From: Porogramme epimiltina
Taxonomy: Eukaryota; Basidiomycota; Agaricomycetes; Polyporales; Polyporaceae
Assembly (NCBI GenBank): GCA_900155495.1
Contig: FTLJ01000739.1
Coordinates: forward strand, 1 to 64,000
Length of the DNA: 64,000 nt
Direction: 5' to 3'
Both the position numbers and the translations under genes were made by a program. Positions within the stretch are counted from its first letter, which is position 1. Every line of letters starts with the position of its first letter. A model generated the notes under the pieces. The model was not told the DNA's origin. It was given only the letters and a program-made list of their open reading frames with translations, and did no database searches. Below, one piece after another: positions 48,040 through 58,470 of the stretch.

Positions 48040-48898
48040 GTCGCCCACGGACTCCATGGTCTCAAAAGGGGTGGAAGGCGTGTGGGATTGGTATACCAGT
48101 ACGATTTCCGGACAATGTTCTCTTATGCTCTGAGATGTTATTCCCGTAATGATGTTCTAATGCCCTCGAATGCAACAGTGACTCCGCCGTCACCATTTGG
48201 CACTGCAGTTGTTGCTGACTTCATATGACCTTGTGACTAACGTCCATCAGAGCGCATATCGACTTAATGTTGGGTTGTTCTCTCAGAGCTGAGAACAATC
48301 CTGGAGCTTGACATTTCAGCTATCCCAAGGCTTTCCGATTCAAGTTCCGACTTCTTAGCGCTCAGGCCCCTCGACCAAGCCACTAGCGTTAGCGCTTGAG
48401 TCACGCCGCCGACTTGTTGCCGCACAGCAAGTTGAACGTTGAATACGACTACGCCGGCATCGTAACCCCGGTGTGATGGTTTCTCTCAAACACCGGGGGT
48501 GACCGGTGAGCTGTAAAGTCGTTAATCGCATCTGCTCCTCTCCTTCAAATCAGCCAAAAGTTTGGACGCTCGTCAAGACAGTATCAAATAAGTGTCCCAC
48601 AAAATTTCGTCACCATCGGTGGGATACAAGGCTGAAGGCGAAGCAATGCAATTTATATACCGCCTGTCCTTCGAAAACTGGAGGAGCGATAGTATGTTCC
48701 CACCAACCTTCTGCGAACCATTTTTACACTGTGCTATCATGCGCATGACCTCCTTCGACGAGCTTATTTCCTTCTATCCACTAGAAGCCACAAGCGTCCC
48801 GCAATCACCGGCGCGATGTACTTATTGCGCTGCGTTCGTGCACACGAAGCCGGGGTCGCGCCCGCTCTTCCTTTGCACTCTTCACGTTCTTAAACACG
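48040..48898. other. Intergenic, no supported gene
   Basis: AT-richer stretch of 860 bp. A plus-strand frame 48592-49065 overlaps the monooxygenase start in another frame and has no domain. The promoter of the monooxygenase must lie at the right end. Confidence 0.5.
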
Positions 48899-50665
48899 AT
48901 GGCCGACACATCGAACACGCGGAGCCGCTTCGAAGTCACCATCATCGGTGGTGGGGTCTGTGGATTAACGTGCGCGGTGGCCCTGCAGCGGGCAGGCGTT
49001 CCTGTGCAGATATTCGAAGCGGCGGTGCGTCTCTCGCCATGGTCACATTCAGCACTAGGAGTTGACATCGTGGCGGCAGGCCGCCTTCAGTGAGATTGGT
49101 GCAGGCATCGTAGTAGGTGCGTTCATATCTCCTCTTGTGTTGCGTGATGACTCGATGCACGACTATTGCTGCTATTCGTAGGACCCAACGGCGTGCGGGT
49201 CCTCCGCAAGATCGGTGTCCTCGACGAGATATTGAAGAAGATCAACCCGAAGGAGGTTAGAAATAGAGGATTCTGGTTCTACGACGGGCTTTCCGACAGT
49301 AGTGAGCCCTTCTTCAAGGTGTGTTCATCTGGTCTCCAGTGAACGACCTCGTAGCTCATTAAATATGACCGCAGTATCCTACAGACGCAGATGATAAGGG
49401 ACTAGGCATTCACAGGTACCCCTTCGAACGTCTGGGAAACACCTGCACTAACTAACACTGTATTACTAGAGCCGTGTTCCTCGAGGGACTCGTTGATGTG
49501 GTGGACCCTGCAATCGCGCACTTCAATAAGAGGTGCACCTCAATCACAGAATCCGAGACGAACCCCAATCGTCTCGTTGTGCATTTCCAAGACGGAAGTA
49601 CGCATGAGACGGATGTCGTCCTCGGGGCCGACGGCATCAAGAGCACCGTTCGCGAGTATGTCGTCGGAGCGAACGACAAGAGGGTCCAATTCAGCAACAC
49701 TGTGGCGTACAGGGGACTCATCCCCTACGACCAATTAAAGGAAGCCGGGTTCAAAATTGACGTCGGCGAGTATCCAGCATGCATTTGCGGGCCCAGCAAA
49801 GTGGGTCATGCTGCGTCTCATGCTGCGCTTATAAATCCCCCTTACCTGCAAACCAACACCCAGCATTTTATCCTCTTCCCCATTAAAGACAGCGAAATCG
49901 TAAGATCTGCGCCGGCTAGAGCTTCATGTTCCGATGCTCACGGAGACGGCTTCATGCAGATCAACATCGTCGCTTTCGACGCCCAGTACGATATCCCTTT
50001 CGGGGCGCAGAATTTACCGGACGGCGCGCCCTGGGTTGAAGTCGTTTCGCGGGACGTTCTGGACCAAGTGTACGCCGGCTTCGGCCCCGATGTCGCCTCA
50101 TTGATCAAGTGCATGCCCGAGCAGTCAAGCAAATGGTCTATCTACGTCGTCGACCCGCCACTCGAAACCTACGCAAAGGGAAGAGTCGCTCTGCTTGGTG
50201 ATGCCGTATGTAGCACCATATGTTGTGATACAACCGAATATCTCGATCTGACTGCGCCAATCTACAGGCACACGGGATGCTCCCCCACTTGGGCGCAGGA
50301 GCAGGGCAGGGCATCGAGGACGCGTATGCCCTTGCACATCTCCTCAGCCATGTAGACACGAACACGGATAATATCGAGGTCGGTCCTTCAGTACATTTGG
50401 GTGAAGATTCGCGCTTATATGCCTGAAGGCGGTCCTCGGCGAGTATTCTCGTGTGCGTAACCCCCGAGTACAGATGGTATGGGAATGGAGCCGGCTAGCG
50501 GGGAGGGCGTACGACCAGAACGGACCCTATGGGCCCACGCCAGACGGCATACGGATGGCCCTGCAGAACATCCACGAGCCGGTGTGGCGTTACGACGTGG
50601 ACGATGATGTTCGCGACATAGTCCGGGGTCTCCGTGAGAAGGGAGTATTCCCTCCAGAGAAGTAG
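48899..50665 (+). CDS. FAD-dependent monooxygenase, salicylate hydroxylase-like
   Basis: Flavoprotein hydroxylase (group A) that inserts one oxygen into an aromatic or similar ring using NAD(P)H. Start MADTSNTRSRFEVTIIGGG with the FAD-binding GxGxxG as IIGGGVCGLTCAVALQRAG. Later exons give AAFSEIGAGIVVGPNGVRVL, FLEGLVDVV, DVVLGADGIKSTVREYVVG (the DG motif) and HFILFPI. GRVALLGDAAHGMLPHLG (the GD motif contacting FAD ribityl) is formed across the intron at about 50207-50271. AGAGQGIEDAYALAHLL continues it, and the end is MVWEWSRLAGRAYDQNGPYG to TAG at 50663-50665. Two introns near 49798-49861 and 49898-49958 have no stops in frame, so a naive frame reads through them. It lies just upstream of GST copy 5. 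Exact substrate unknown. Confidence 0.87.
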
Positions 50666-51192
50666 CCCGTGCTCGAGATTCGAGCAACTATTACAGTTCG
50701 TATCGCATAACTGCGCATGTATTGAGTTTTCTCTAAACACTACTATGGTACTGATCATTAGGGACGAAATTTTATACGGCACAACCTAGATTTGAGCAGA
50801 GGTCAGAGTATATCAACTGCACAAGGAATAATATCACGAAGGCCAAGGAGAGGATTCACAAGACAAGATGCTTAGTCGTCCTCTGGCGAGCGGTCGAACA
50901 TCATGACGTACTCGGCGGCCCGTTCTGAAAGAACTCACAAGAGGCATGGAACCACGAATTCCTTCTTTTAAGTGGACGCGCGTTCCCCGTCTATCAGCCG
51001 ACCTGTGGGGAGCACCTCCTCGGTGTTCACATGCGTGCGCGGTGATTGAGCTGATAGTGAGTGACGCGGCGTCGCGGCCTACCTATCGATATCGGAATAC
51101 GGGGTCCTCCATTTGGTACATATACACGACGATGTGGGCAATCCCCACCAGAAGTCCCAAACCCTGCCCTCAACGCCCTGCTCACCACAGTC
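50666..51192. promoter_or_regulatory. Promoter region of GST copy 5
   Basis: No gene is supported. An acatatacac TATA-like sequence lies at about 51118-51127, some 66-75 bp before the ATG. The 11-mer gtgggcaatcc at about 51135 is shared with the spacer between copies 3 and 4. Confidence 0.45.
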
Positions 51193-52056
51193 ATGACGGA
51201 GCCTATCGTCTTCTACGACTTCCCCAGCCTCGAAATCGGCGCGTGGAACCCGAACACCTGGAAGACGCGGTGAGTAACTCCCGCGACCCTTGGCAGCAGC
51301 GCTATTACAAGTGCCCACGTGCTGACGTCACCCTGCAGGTACACCTTGAACATCAAGGGCATTCCCTACAAGACGGTGTGGGTCGAGTACCCCGATGTCG
51401 AGGCGCTCTGCAAAAAGATCGGCGCCCCGCCCACGGGCAAGAAGCCCGACGGCGCGCCGCTCTACACCCTCCCCACGATCTTCGACCCCAACACCTCCAA
51501 GGCCGTGTCCGACTCCGCCTTGATCGTGCGCTACCTCGACGCCACCTACCCCGCGGCGGGGCCGACGCTCGTGCCGCCCGCGCTCGACGCGCTCCTCGCC
51601 GCGTTCCAGGACGCGTTCATGGGCGCCGCGTTCGGCACGGGCCACCTCCCCGCCGTGATGCTCCCCGCGGCGTGCGGCGCGCTCAAGCCGCCGAGCTACG
51701 CGTACTTCAAGGCGACGCGCGAGGCGATGCTCGGTCCGCTCGATGAGCTCGCGCCCGCGGGCAGCGAGAAGCGCACTACGCACTGGGCGGGAGTCGCCAA
51801 GACGTTCGGGGAGGTCATCGGCGCGGGCTGGATGGGCAAGAGCCCCGACGGGAAGGAGCGGCTCTTCTTTATGGGCGGGGACACGCTCTGCTACGCGGAC
51901 GTGACCATCGCTGGGTTCCTGAAGTGCATTCAGAAGCTGACGACGCCGGAGGAGTGGACGAACGTGATGTCCTGGGACAATGGGCGTTGGGCGCGGTTCA
52001 TGGAGGCGTTCAAGCCCTACGAAGCCGAGGACGCCGGCAGCGTTGTGGAACTTTGA
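51193..52056 (+). CDS. Glutathione transferase copy 5 (WNPNTWK subtype)
   Basis: Intact 264-residue enzyme. Exons 51193-51269 and 51339-52056 with a 69-bp phase-2 intron after WKTR. MTEPIVFYDFPSLEIGAWNP, YTLNIKGIPYKTVWVEYPD and ALCKKIGAPPTGKKPDG lead to LYTLPTIFDPNTSKAVSDSA (cis-Pro and acidic-Ser pair), then VRYLDATYPAAGP. Helical domain: FGTGHLPAVMLPAACGAL, ERLFFMGGDTLCYADVTIAG and SWDNGRWARFMEAFKPYE. First of seven plus-strand copies and 0.5 kb downstream of the flavin monooxygenase. An antisense frame of similar length is a shadow. Confidence 0.93.
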
Positions 52057-52441
52057 AGAACGATCGCAAGACGATCATCAGTGTTGTACGATTACCCACG
52101 CCCTTAGCCTGACAAATACATTGCGTCGCGTCGAACGTCCTGAGAGAAGCTGCGCGGTTCACCGATACCTCCGGCGCTCCGCAAACGCGTGTTTCAAGAT
52201 TTCCGTACACCATGGTCTGAGCAGGTCCAGTACCTTGTCATGACAGCATTTTTGGCCTTCGCGAAAGCTCGAGACCTATATTAGTTGGTCCCAGGCTCTG
52301 TGGAAGATAATACTCATTGACGAAGCGGCCCGCACCATCACCATACAGCAGACTCTAAGCACCTGCGTTGGGTATTTAACAGCCCACATCATACCTACTA
52401 CCACTGGAAAGCGCACCCAGCATCCCACCCAGCCATCCAGG
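52057..52441. promoter_or_regulatory. Promoter region of GST copy 6
   Basis: 385 bp without a gene. TATTTAA at 52373-52379, about 65 bp before the start codon, is a plausible core element. Confidence 0.45.
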
Positions 52442-53298
52442 ATGTCCGAACCCATCCTCTTCTATGACTTTGCTAGTCAAATTGGCGCATGGAGTCCACA
52501 CGCTTGGAAAATACGGTGAGTCGTACCATTAATCCACTCGGACTCCAAAATCACAACACTTACCACCATCACCCTCAAGGATCGCCCTCAATTTGAAGGG
52601 CATCGCGTACAAGACCGTTTGGGTGGAGTACCTGGACATCGCCCCCCTCTGCAAGAAGATCGGGGTAGGCCCGACTACTAAGTACTAAGTACCCGGACGG
52701 CTCCCCTCAATACACCCTCCCTGCCATATATGACCCGAACACGTCGACGGCCGTGGTCGACTCGGCCGCGATCGTGCGCTACCTCGAGAAGACGTATCCA
52801 TCCGCTGGGCCCATACTCCTCCCGCCCACGCTTGACCCGTTTCAGGAAGCCTTCTGGGCCGCGTTCGCGGGAACTCTGTTTGGCGGGGGCCACCTCGTCG
52901 CGCTCACATTACCTCCCGTGTGCGCCGCGATGCCCCCGCGCAGCGCGGATGCCTTTCAGCATGCGCGCGAGGCCCTTCATGGCCCCGTGGACGTCCTCGC
53001 ACCTCCAGGGAGCCAGAAGCGTGCGGCCCATTGGGAGGGCTTACAGGCGGCGCTCGGCACCATCGCGTCTTGGCTTGGGAAGGCGGCAGACGGGAAGGAG
53101 AGGCTCCTCTTCCTGGGCGGGGAGGATATCTGCTACGCAGACGTGACTGTCGCGGGGTTCGTGAAGTGCATACAGAAACTTACGCCACCAGAGGAGTGGG
53201 AAGCTGTGAAGACTTGGGATGGAGGGAGGTGGGGTCGATTCATGGAGGCATTCCAGCCGTACGAGCTTGAAGATGTTGGTATTCCTGTAGATTTATGA
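52442..53298 (+). pseudogene. Glutathione transferase copy 6, interrupted by a 7-bp tandem duplication
   Basis: Start MSEPILFYDFASQIGAWSPH, family intron after WKIR (GTGAGT donor), then IALNLKGIAYKTVWVEYLD and LCKKIGVGPTTKY. Here the 7-mer actaagt occurs twice in tandem (52677-52683 and 52684-52690). The second unit puts TAA in frame at 52686-52688 and shifts the frame. Past the lesion the family sequence runs unbroken in another frame: YTLPAIYDPNTSTAVVDSAA, LFLGGEDICYADVTVAGFV and YELEDVGIPVDL with stop at 53298. Without one unit the frame would be continuous, so the lesion is simple and probably young. An intron hidden here is unlikely, since the only GT..AG pair would be about 18 bp long. 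It has W-S-P-H in place of W-N-P-N, so it is also slightly divergent at the start. Confidence 0.88.
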
Positions 53299-53631
53299 GT
53301 ATCACTGTATGCGCATGTCAGGGGAACAGGTATACTCCCTTTGCTTATCGTCCGACGTCAATGTTGAACTTTGGATCACCTGAAATATTTCAATCAGAGT
53401 CGATACGGGCCCCATTACTCCCGGGGGATCCGATGGTGCCGGAGACTGCAATGTCCCTCCGCCCACCAGCTGACCAACGAGTCAAGCTGGGGTTCAATAT
53501 TCAATCATTGGGCATCAACCCCCGGAGCCGCATCTGACTAAGAGCATCGAACTGCGGTCAGCAATGAGTGGTATTCAAGTAGGATGGACAACGGCAGTGA
53601 TCCGCGAACAGTCCCCCCGTAAACTCCAACC
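53299..53631. other. Intergenic between GST copies 6 and 7
   Basis: No gene is supported; it holds the copy 7 promoter. No clear TATA box seen. Confidence 0.45.
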
Positions 53632-54475
53632 ATGCTCCAGCCCATAGTCTTCTACGACATCCCCAGTAACTCTAAAGCAAAGGCATGGTCCCCTAACACT
53701 TGGAAGACGCGGTGAGCCGTTTCCATTCGCCTTATTGGAAGCCCCCATAACTAATTCTTAGCGGGATAGATACACCCTTAACGTCAAGGGACTCCCCTAC
53801 AAGACTGTATGGGTTGAGTACCCTGACATAGAGCCTCTTTGTAAGAAGATCGGCGCCGCCGCGACCGAGAATAACCGCAACGGGTCATTGCTCTACACTC
53901 TCCCGGTCATCTACGACCCCAACACGGAGACCATCGTGCCCGACTCGGGCGCAATCGTGCGGTACTTGGACAAGACGTACCCAGATACCCCCACCCTCAT
54001 CCCACCCCAGGCAGACACGCTCATCGCCGCGTTCGAGCGTGCGTTCTGGGGTGCCCACAAGCCAGACTGGGGTTTCGTCCCCATCATCATGCGTGCGGCG
54101 TTCAGCCAGCTTCGCGCAGGCAGCCAACCGTTCTTCCGGGAGACGCGTGAGAAGGAGCTCGGACGGCTCGAAGACCTCGCGCCCGACGGGAGCGAGAAGC
54201 GGGAGGAGTGCTGGGTGAAGACGGAGCGAGCGTTGGGAAACGTCGCAAAGTGGTGGGAGGCGGACGGGAAGGAAAAGACGTTCGTCATGGGCGACGTCGT
54301 TTCATACGCGGACATCATCGTCGCCAGCTGGTTCCTCTGGTTCAGAGAAGGTCTAGGTGAAGAGAGCGCAGAGTGGAAAAGGATGATGGGATGGCACAAC
54401 GGACGGTGGGCGCGGATCCTGGCGGCGTTGGAAAAGTATTCTGCGGTGGACGAGGGAGAAGACCTTCAGCTCTGA
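53632..54475 (+). CDS. Glutathione transferase copy 7 (WSPNTWK subtype)
   Basis: Intact two-exon enzyme: MLQPIVFYDIPSNSKAKAW, SPNTWKTR, then after the family intron YTLNVKGLPYKTVWVEYPD. LYTLPVIYDPNTETIVPDSG supplies the cis-Pro and acidic-Ser elements, then IVRYLDKTYPDTPTLIPP. The helical domain has WWEADGKEKTFVMGDVVSYA, DIIVASWFLWFREGLGEES and SAVDEGEDLQL. Copy 2 on the opposite strand at 21.1-22.0 kb is its nearest relative in the window. It is the only plus-strand member of this subtype and sits among seven-copy tandem neighbours of the other subtype. Confidence 0.92.
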
Positions 54476-54867
54476 AGCGCGCACGCCGCAGGCGCTCAAT
54501 TGTACTAATAGATCAAGTTGTAGACTGTGTAAAGCCTGGCCATTGAAGTCGGCGCACACTTCCATGTGCGACCAATCACTATACTTAACATTGTCACTAC
54601 CTCCCAAGCTCCATGGTTGACACCATGATCTGTCCGGCGATAGACTACACGAGGAAAGGGGGTTCTATCTGTTATCAATCGAGTCAAGTCCCAAGGCGCG
54701 TGTAGAATCCATTATCAAACGGCGAAGAACAGTGTCACAGTAGGACGCCGCAGGTATGTCAGCATAAGCCGTGTGGTTGACTAAGCACAACCATACCACG
54801 TCCTTCGGGTAAGTAATCGGGCGTACATAGACCTGTCGTGAGCAGGAACATGCAAAAATCACCCGCG
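54476..54867. other. Intergenic between GST copies 7 and 8
   Basis: No gene is supported; promoter of copy 8 expected at the right. An in-frame ATG at 54850 precedes the start chosen by six codons. Confidence 0.45.
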
Positions 54868-55734
54868 ATGTCTTCGGAGCCTATCGTTTTCTATGACTTT
54901 GCGACTTGCAACTTGGCTTTGAAGGGTTGGAATCCGAACACCTGGAAGACGCGGTGAGTTCTCTGGCTAGGGAGGGCTGTGGCTAGGTGCTTACAAAGAT
55001 ATGCCAGATACACACTCAACATCAAGGGCATACCGTATAGGACGGTTTGGGTTGAATACCCTGACGTAGAGGCGCTCTGCAAGAAGATTGGTGCACCCCC
55101 GACCGGCACACGCATAGACGGCTCCTCGCTATACACACTCCCCACCATTTATGACCCCAACACCGAGCAGGCAATCTCGGACTCCGCTGCAATTGCACGC
55201 TACCTCGACAAGACCTACCCCTCCAAGGGCCCCATTCTGATCCCTCCCGAGACCGATGCCCTCCAGGCAGCCTTCCAGGCAGCCTTTCTTTCCGCTACCT
55301 TCATCACCGCCACGTTCGTCAAGGGCCCATTCGGGCCAATCATCTTGCCCCCAACGTGCGCGGTGCTCAATCCCCGCAGCGACGAGTATTTCCGGCGGGA
55401 GCGCGGCGACGTTTTCGGGCCGCTGGACGAACTCGCCCCCTTCGGAAGCGAAAAGCGTGCCAAGCACTGGAGAGACCTGAGGAAGGTCTATAGCATGTTC
55501 GCAGGTTGGCTCGGAACCGACATGGACGGAAAGGAGAGGCTGTTCTTCATGGGAGGAGAGGGAATCTGTTATGCGGATGTGACGCTGGCCGGGTTCTTCA
55601 AAAGCATGCAAAAGGTGTTGCCGGCGGAGGAGTGGGATGATTTGACGACGTGGGATGGAGGACGATGGGCGAGGTTCATGGAGAAGTTCCAGCCATACGA
55701 AGCCGTTGATTCTGGTAGTGTTCTCGAGCTCTAG
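54868..55734 (+). CDS. Glutathione transferase copy 8 (WNPNTWK subtype)
   Basis: Intact: MSSEPIVFYDFATCNLALKG, WNPNTWKTR, intron, YTLNIKGIPYRTVWVEYPD, LYTLPTIYDPNTEQAISDSA and IARYLDKTYPSKGPILIPP. The helical part has an insertion relative to the neighbours: FLSATFITATFVKGPFGPI, where copies 5, 9 and 10 have a shorter FGTGH or FGGK segment. End: LFFMGGEGICYADVTLAGFF, TWDGGRWARFMEKFQPYE and SGSVLEL. The start at 54868 gives the family-length N-terminus; the ATG at 54850 would add six residues. Confidence 0.92.
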
Positions 55735-56229
55735 GAGCCCAATGAGTAATTGCATAGTGGTTTGTTCAAATCAGCGATCGGTGAACCGCTTCGGCGACTT
55801 ACTAAGTAGGTGCACTGCTTTCAAACACCATAGGCCCGCGTGACATGCTAGACTGTGACTACTCCGTTCACTAGACGTTCAAGGGTCTCTTTTCCTCGTA
55901 GCAAGGGTACAGGTCGAGTGGAACATACTTACATGCCTATAACATGCGACTTTGGGGGTGAAGATTAGGGTATCTGAGTCCAACAAATCACTGGGACAGC
56001 AACCGTCCTCGGATACGCGTGAGTACTAGAGCGATGGTATGCCGGCTTACATTGGGCCCCCTCTAAGTACGCAGCAGTTCTAAGACGGTGATCTGTCAGC
56101 ACATTAGATGAGTCATCATCGTTTCTCCGGCTAGCGGGGTGTGTGAAATACTAGGAAACGAGTGCTAACTATCAGTATAAAACTCACAGCAATGTAGGGC
56201 ATTACGCAACCTTGAAGCAACGCTACGCA
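55735..56229. promoter_or_regulatory. Promoter region of GST copy 9
   Basis: 495 bp without a gene. TATAAAA at 56176-56182 lies about 50 bp before the start codon at 56230 and is the best TATA box of the arrays. Confidence 0.5.
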
Positions 56230-57075
56230 ATGACGGAGCCCATCATCTTCTACGACTTCCCTGCTCGCGACCCTGCATTGAACGGATGGAACATGAACAC
56301 CTGGAAGACACGGTAAGTTCAACCCCCCATGTTTCTAGCAAACATACTCACCGAACGCGGTAGTTATACCCTAAACATCAAGGGGATATCGTACAAGACT
56401 GTCTGGGTCGAGTTTCCGGACGTTGAGGCTCTTTGCAAGAAGATAGGCGCAGTGCCCACAGGCACCCGCAGAGATGGCTCTCCGCTCTACACGCTGCCGG
56501 CCATCCACGACCCGAACACCGGGAAGGTCGTAGCCGACTCCGCGGCCATCGTCCGCTATCTCGACAAGACTTACCCCAACAAAGGCCCCATCCTTGTCCC
56601 ACCCGGGACTGACGCCCTCCACTCCGCCTTCCACGATGCCTTCATGGGTGCCACTTTCGGCGGGAAGGCCCATCTCGCGGTCCTCGCTGTGCCTCCAGCC
56701 AGCCAGATCCTCAACCCGCGGAGCCTCGAATATATCGTTCGGGAGCGCGAGCCTGTACTGGGCAAGCTCGACACGCTCGCGCCGTATGGGAGCGAGAAGC
56801 GCGCGGAGCACTGGAAGGAGCTGCAGAAGACGATGAGCAAGTTCACGGGCTGGCTCGGCTCGGAGGACGGGGAGGAGCGACTGCTCTTTATGGGCGGGAG
56901 CGAGATTTGCTTCGCTGACGTGACCGTGGCCGGCACTTTGAAGTTGATCCAGACGGTGTTGCCGGCGGAGGAGTGGAAGGACGTCATGACTTGGGACGGG
57001 GGGCGGTGGACCCGGTTTATGGACGCGTTCAAGCCGTACGAAACCGTAGATTCGGGTAGTATTCTACAGCTCTGA
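56230..57075 (+). CDS. Glutathione transferase copy 9 (WNMNTWK subtype)
   Basis: Intact: MTEPIIFYDFPARDPALNGW, NMNTWKTR, intron, YTLNIKGISYKTVWVEFPD, LYTLPAIHDPNTGKVVADSA and IVRYLDKTYPNKGPILVPPG. ALHSAFHDAFMGATFGGKAH is shared almost unchanged with copy 10, as is KTMSKFTGWLG. The end is LLFMGGSEICFADVTVAGTL and YETVDSGSILQL. It has Met where most copies have Pro in the WNPNTWK motif. Probably a tandem duplicate of copy 10 or vice versa. Confidence 0.93.
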
Positions 57076-57601
57076 GGGTCGATTGTATTGAACGTTAGGT
57101 CACTTCGTTGACGTCAGACGAACGCTGGTATGGATTACTTACCGAGAAATGTATGAAGATACCACTTTCTTGTACTATCGCAGACGAACATTATGGCTCC
57201 TCCGCGAATGACAACAAGAGATATATCTTCTCTCTGTAATCCTTTCCTCCAACGTAGGCAAGAGACAAATGGGCAAATGTACACTTGTTTCGCGACGCTA
57301 CTGTGGATGAGAAGGAGGCCCTCTCGTCAGCTCACGGCCGCCGTGGCCCGAACAAGCCGTCTTGCATGTGGTGTACTATGCATCTTCGGACATGAGTGGG
57401 TAGTGACAGCACATCGGCATTATGCTGGATGCCTTGCAAGACCTTACGACGAAGCGATTGTAGGGTGGCCTGTCGGTATGGCAGGTGGGTTATATGACTG
57501 AATGGACGTACGTACGGACACGGACCGAGTTTCCGCAGCAGTTATATACGCCCGTAGCATGGGGTAGGTGCTAAGCAGTCTTGACCAGATTCATCACAAT
57601 C
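57076..57601. promoter_or_regulatory. Promoter region of GST copy 10
   Basis: 526 bp without a supported gene. TATATA at 57543-57548 is about 55 bp before the start. Confidence 0.45.
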
Positions 57602-58470
57602 ATGCTCGCCGAACCTATCGTCTTTTACGACTTTGCAATTCCCGACGTCAAGTTGAGCGGGTGGAATTTGAACACCTGGAAGATACGGTTAGTCCTATAT
57701 GTGACTTCGAGTGCTGAAGCTAACGTTTGTACTCACTGGGTGACGGCTTCAGGTACGCGCTCAACATCAAAGGGGTACCATACGAAACGGTCTGGGTCGA
57801 ATACCCGGACGTTGAAGCGCTGTCCAAGAAGATTGGTGCGATGCCAACAGGAACGCGCAAGTCGGACAGCGCACCATGGTACACGCTGCCGGTGATCTAC
57901 GACCCCAACAGCGAGAAGGTCATCGCGGATTCTGCCACAATCGTGCGCTACCTCGACAAAACCTATCCAGACATGGGGCCCATCCTGATCCCACCCGGAA
58001 CCGATGCTCTCCATTTTGCCTTTCACGACGCGTTCATGGGAGCGATGTTTGGCGGGAAGGGGCACTTCGCGGCGCTCACGTTGTCTCCGGCGTGCAAACT
58101 CTTCAGCTCACGCAGCGCAGAGTACGTTCGACGCCATCACGGACTCGCGTTGGGGGACATCGACACGTTGGCGCCATTCGGGAGTGAGAAGCGCGCAGAG
58201 CATTGGAGGGACCTGCAAATGACGATGAACAAGTTTGCGGGGTGGCTGCGTGGTGGCGAGGACGGAACGGAAGAGTTGCTTTTCATGGGTGGGAGCCGAA
58301 TCTGTTTCGCAGACGTCACGTTGGCCGGCGTCCTGAAGAGCATGCAAAGAGTGCTGCCGGAGGAGGAATGGAAAGACATTATGAGGTGGGACGGGGGGCG
58401 GTGGGCTAGATTTATGGATGCGTTCAGGCCATACGAATTCGTAGATACGGGCAGCCTTGCCCAGCTGTAA
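57602..58470 (+). CDS. Glutathione transferase copy 10 (WNLNTWK subtype)
   Basis: Intact: MLAEPIVFYDFAIPDVKLSG, WNLNTWKIR, intron, YALNIKGVPYETVWVEYPD, then ALSKKIGAMPTGTRKSD. Here Ser replaces the Cys that all other copies have in the (A/P)(L/A)CxK motif. WYTLPVIYDPNSEKVIADSA and IVRYLDKTYPDMGPILIPPG complete the GSH-binding part. FHDAFMGAMFGGKGHFAALT and MTMNKFAGWLRGGEDGTEE follow, then LFMGGSRICFADVTLAGVL and TGSLAQL. The Cys change is natural variation seen in the sequence; its effect is unknown. Confidence 0.92.

Noticed and set aside
49474..50355. Intron-free reading of the monooxygenase middle part
   Set aside because: The open frame runs through two short GT..AG introns without stops; the family sequence is only continuous when they are removed.
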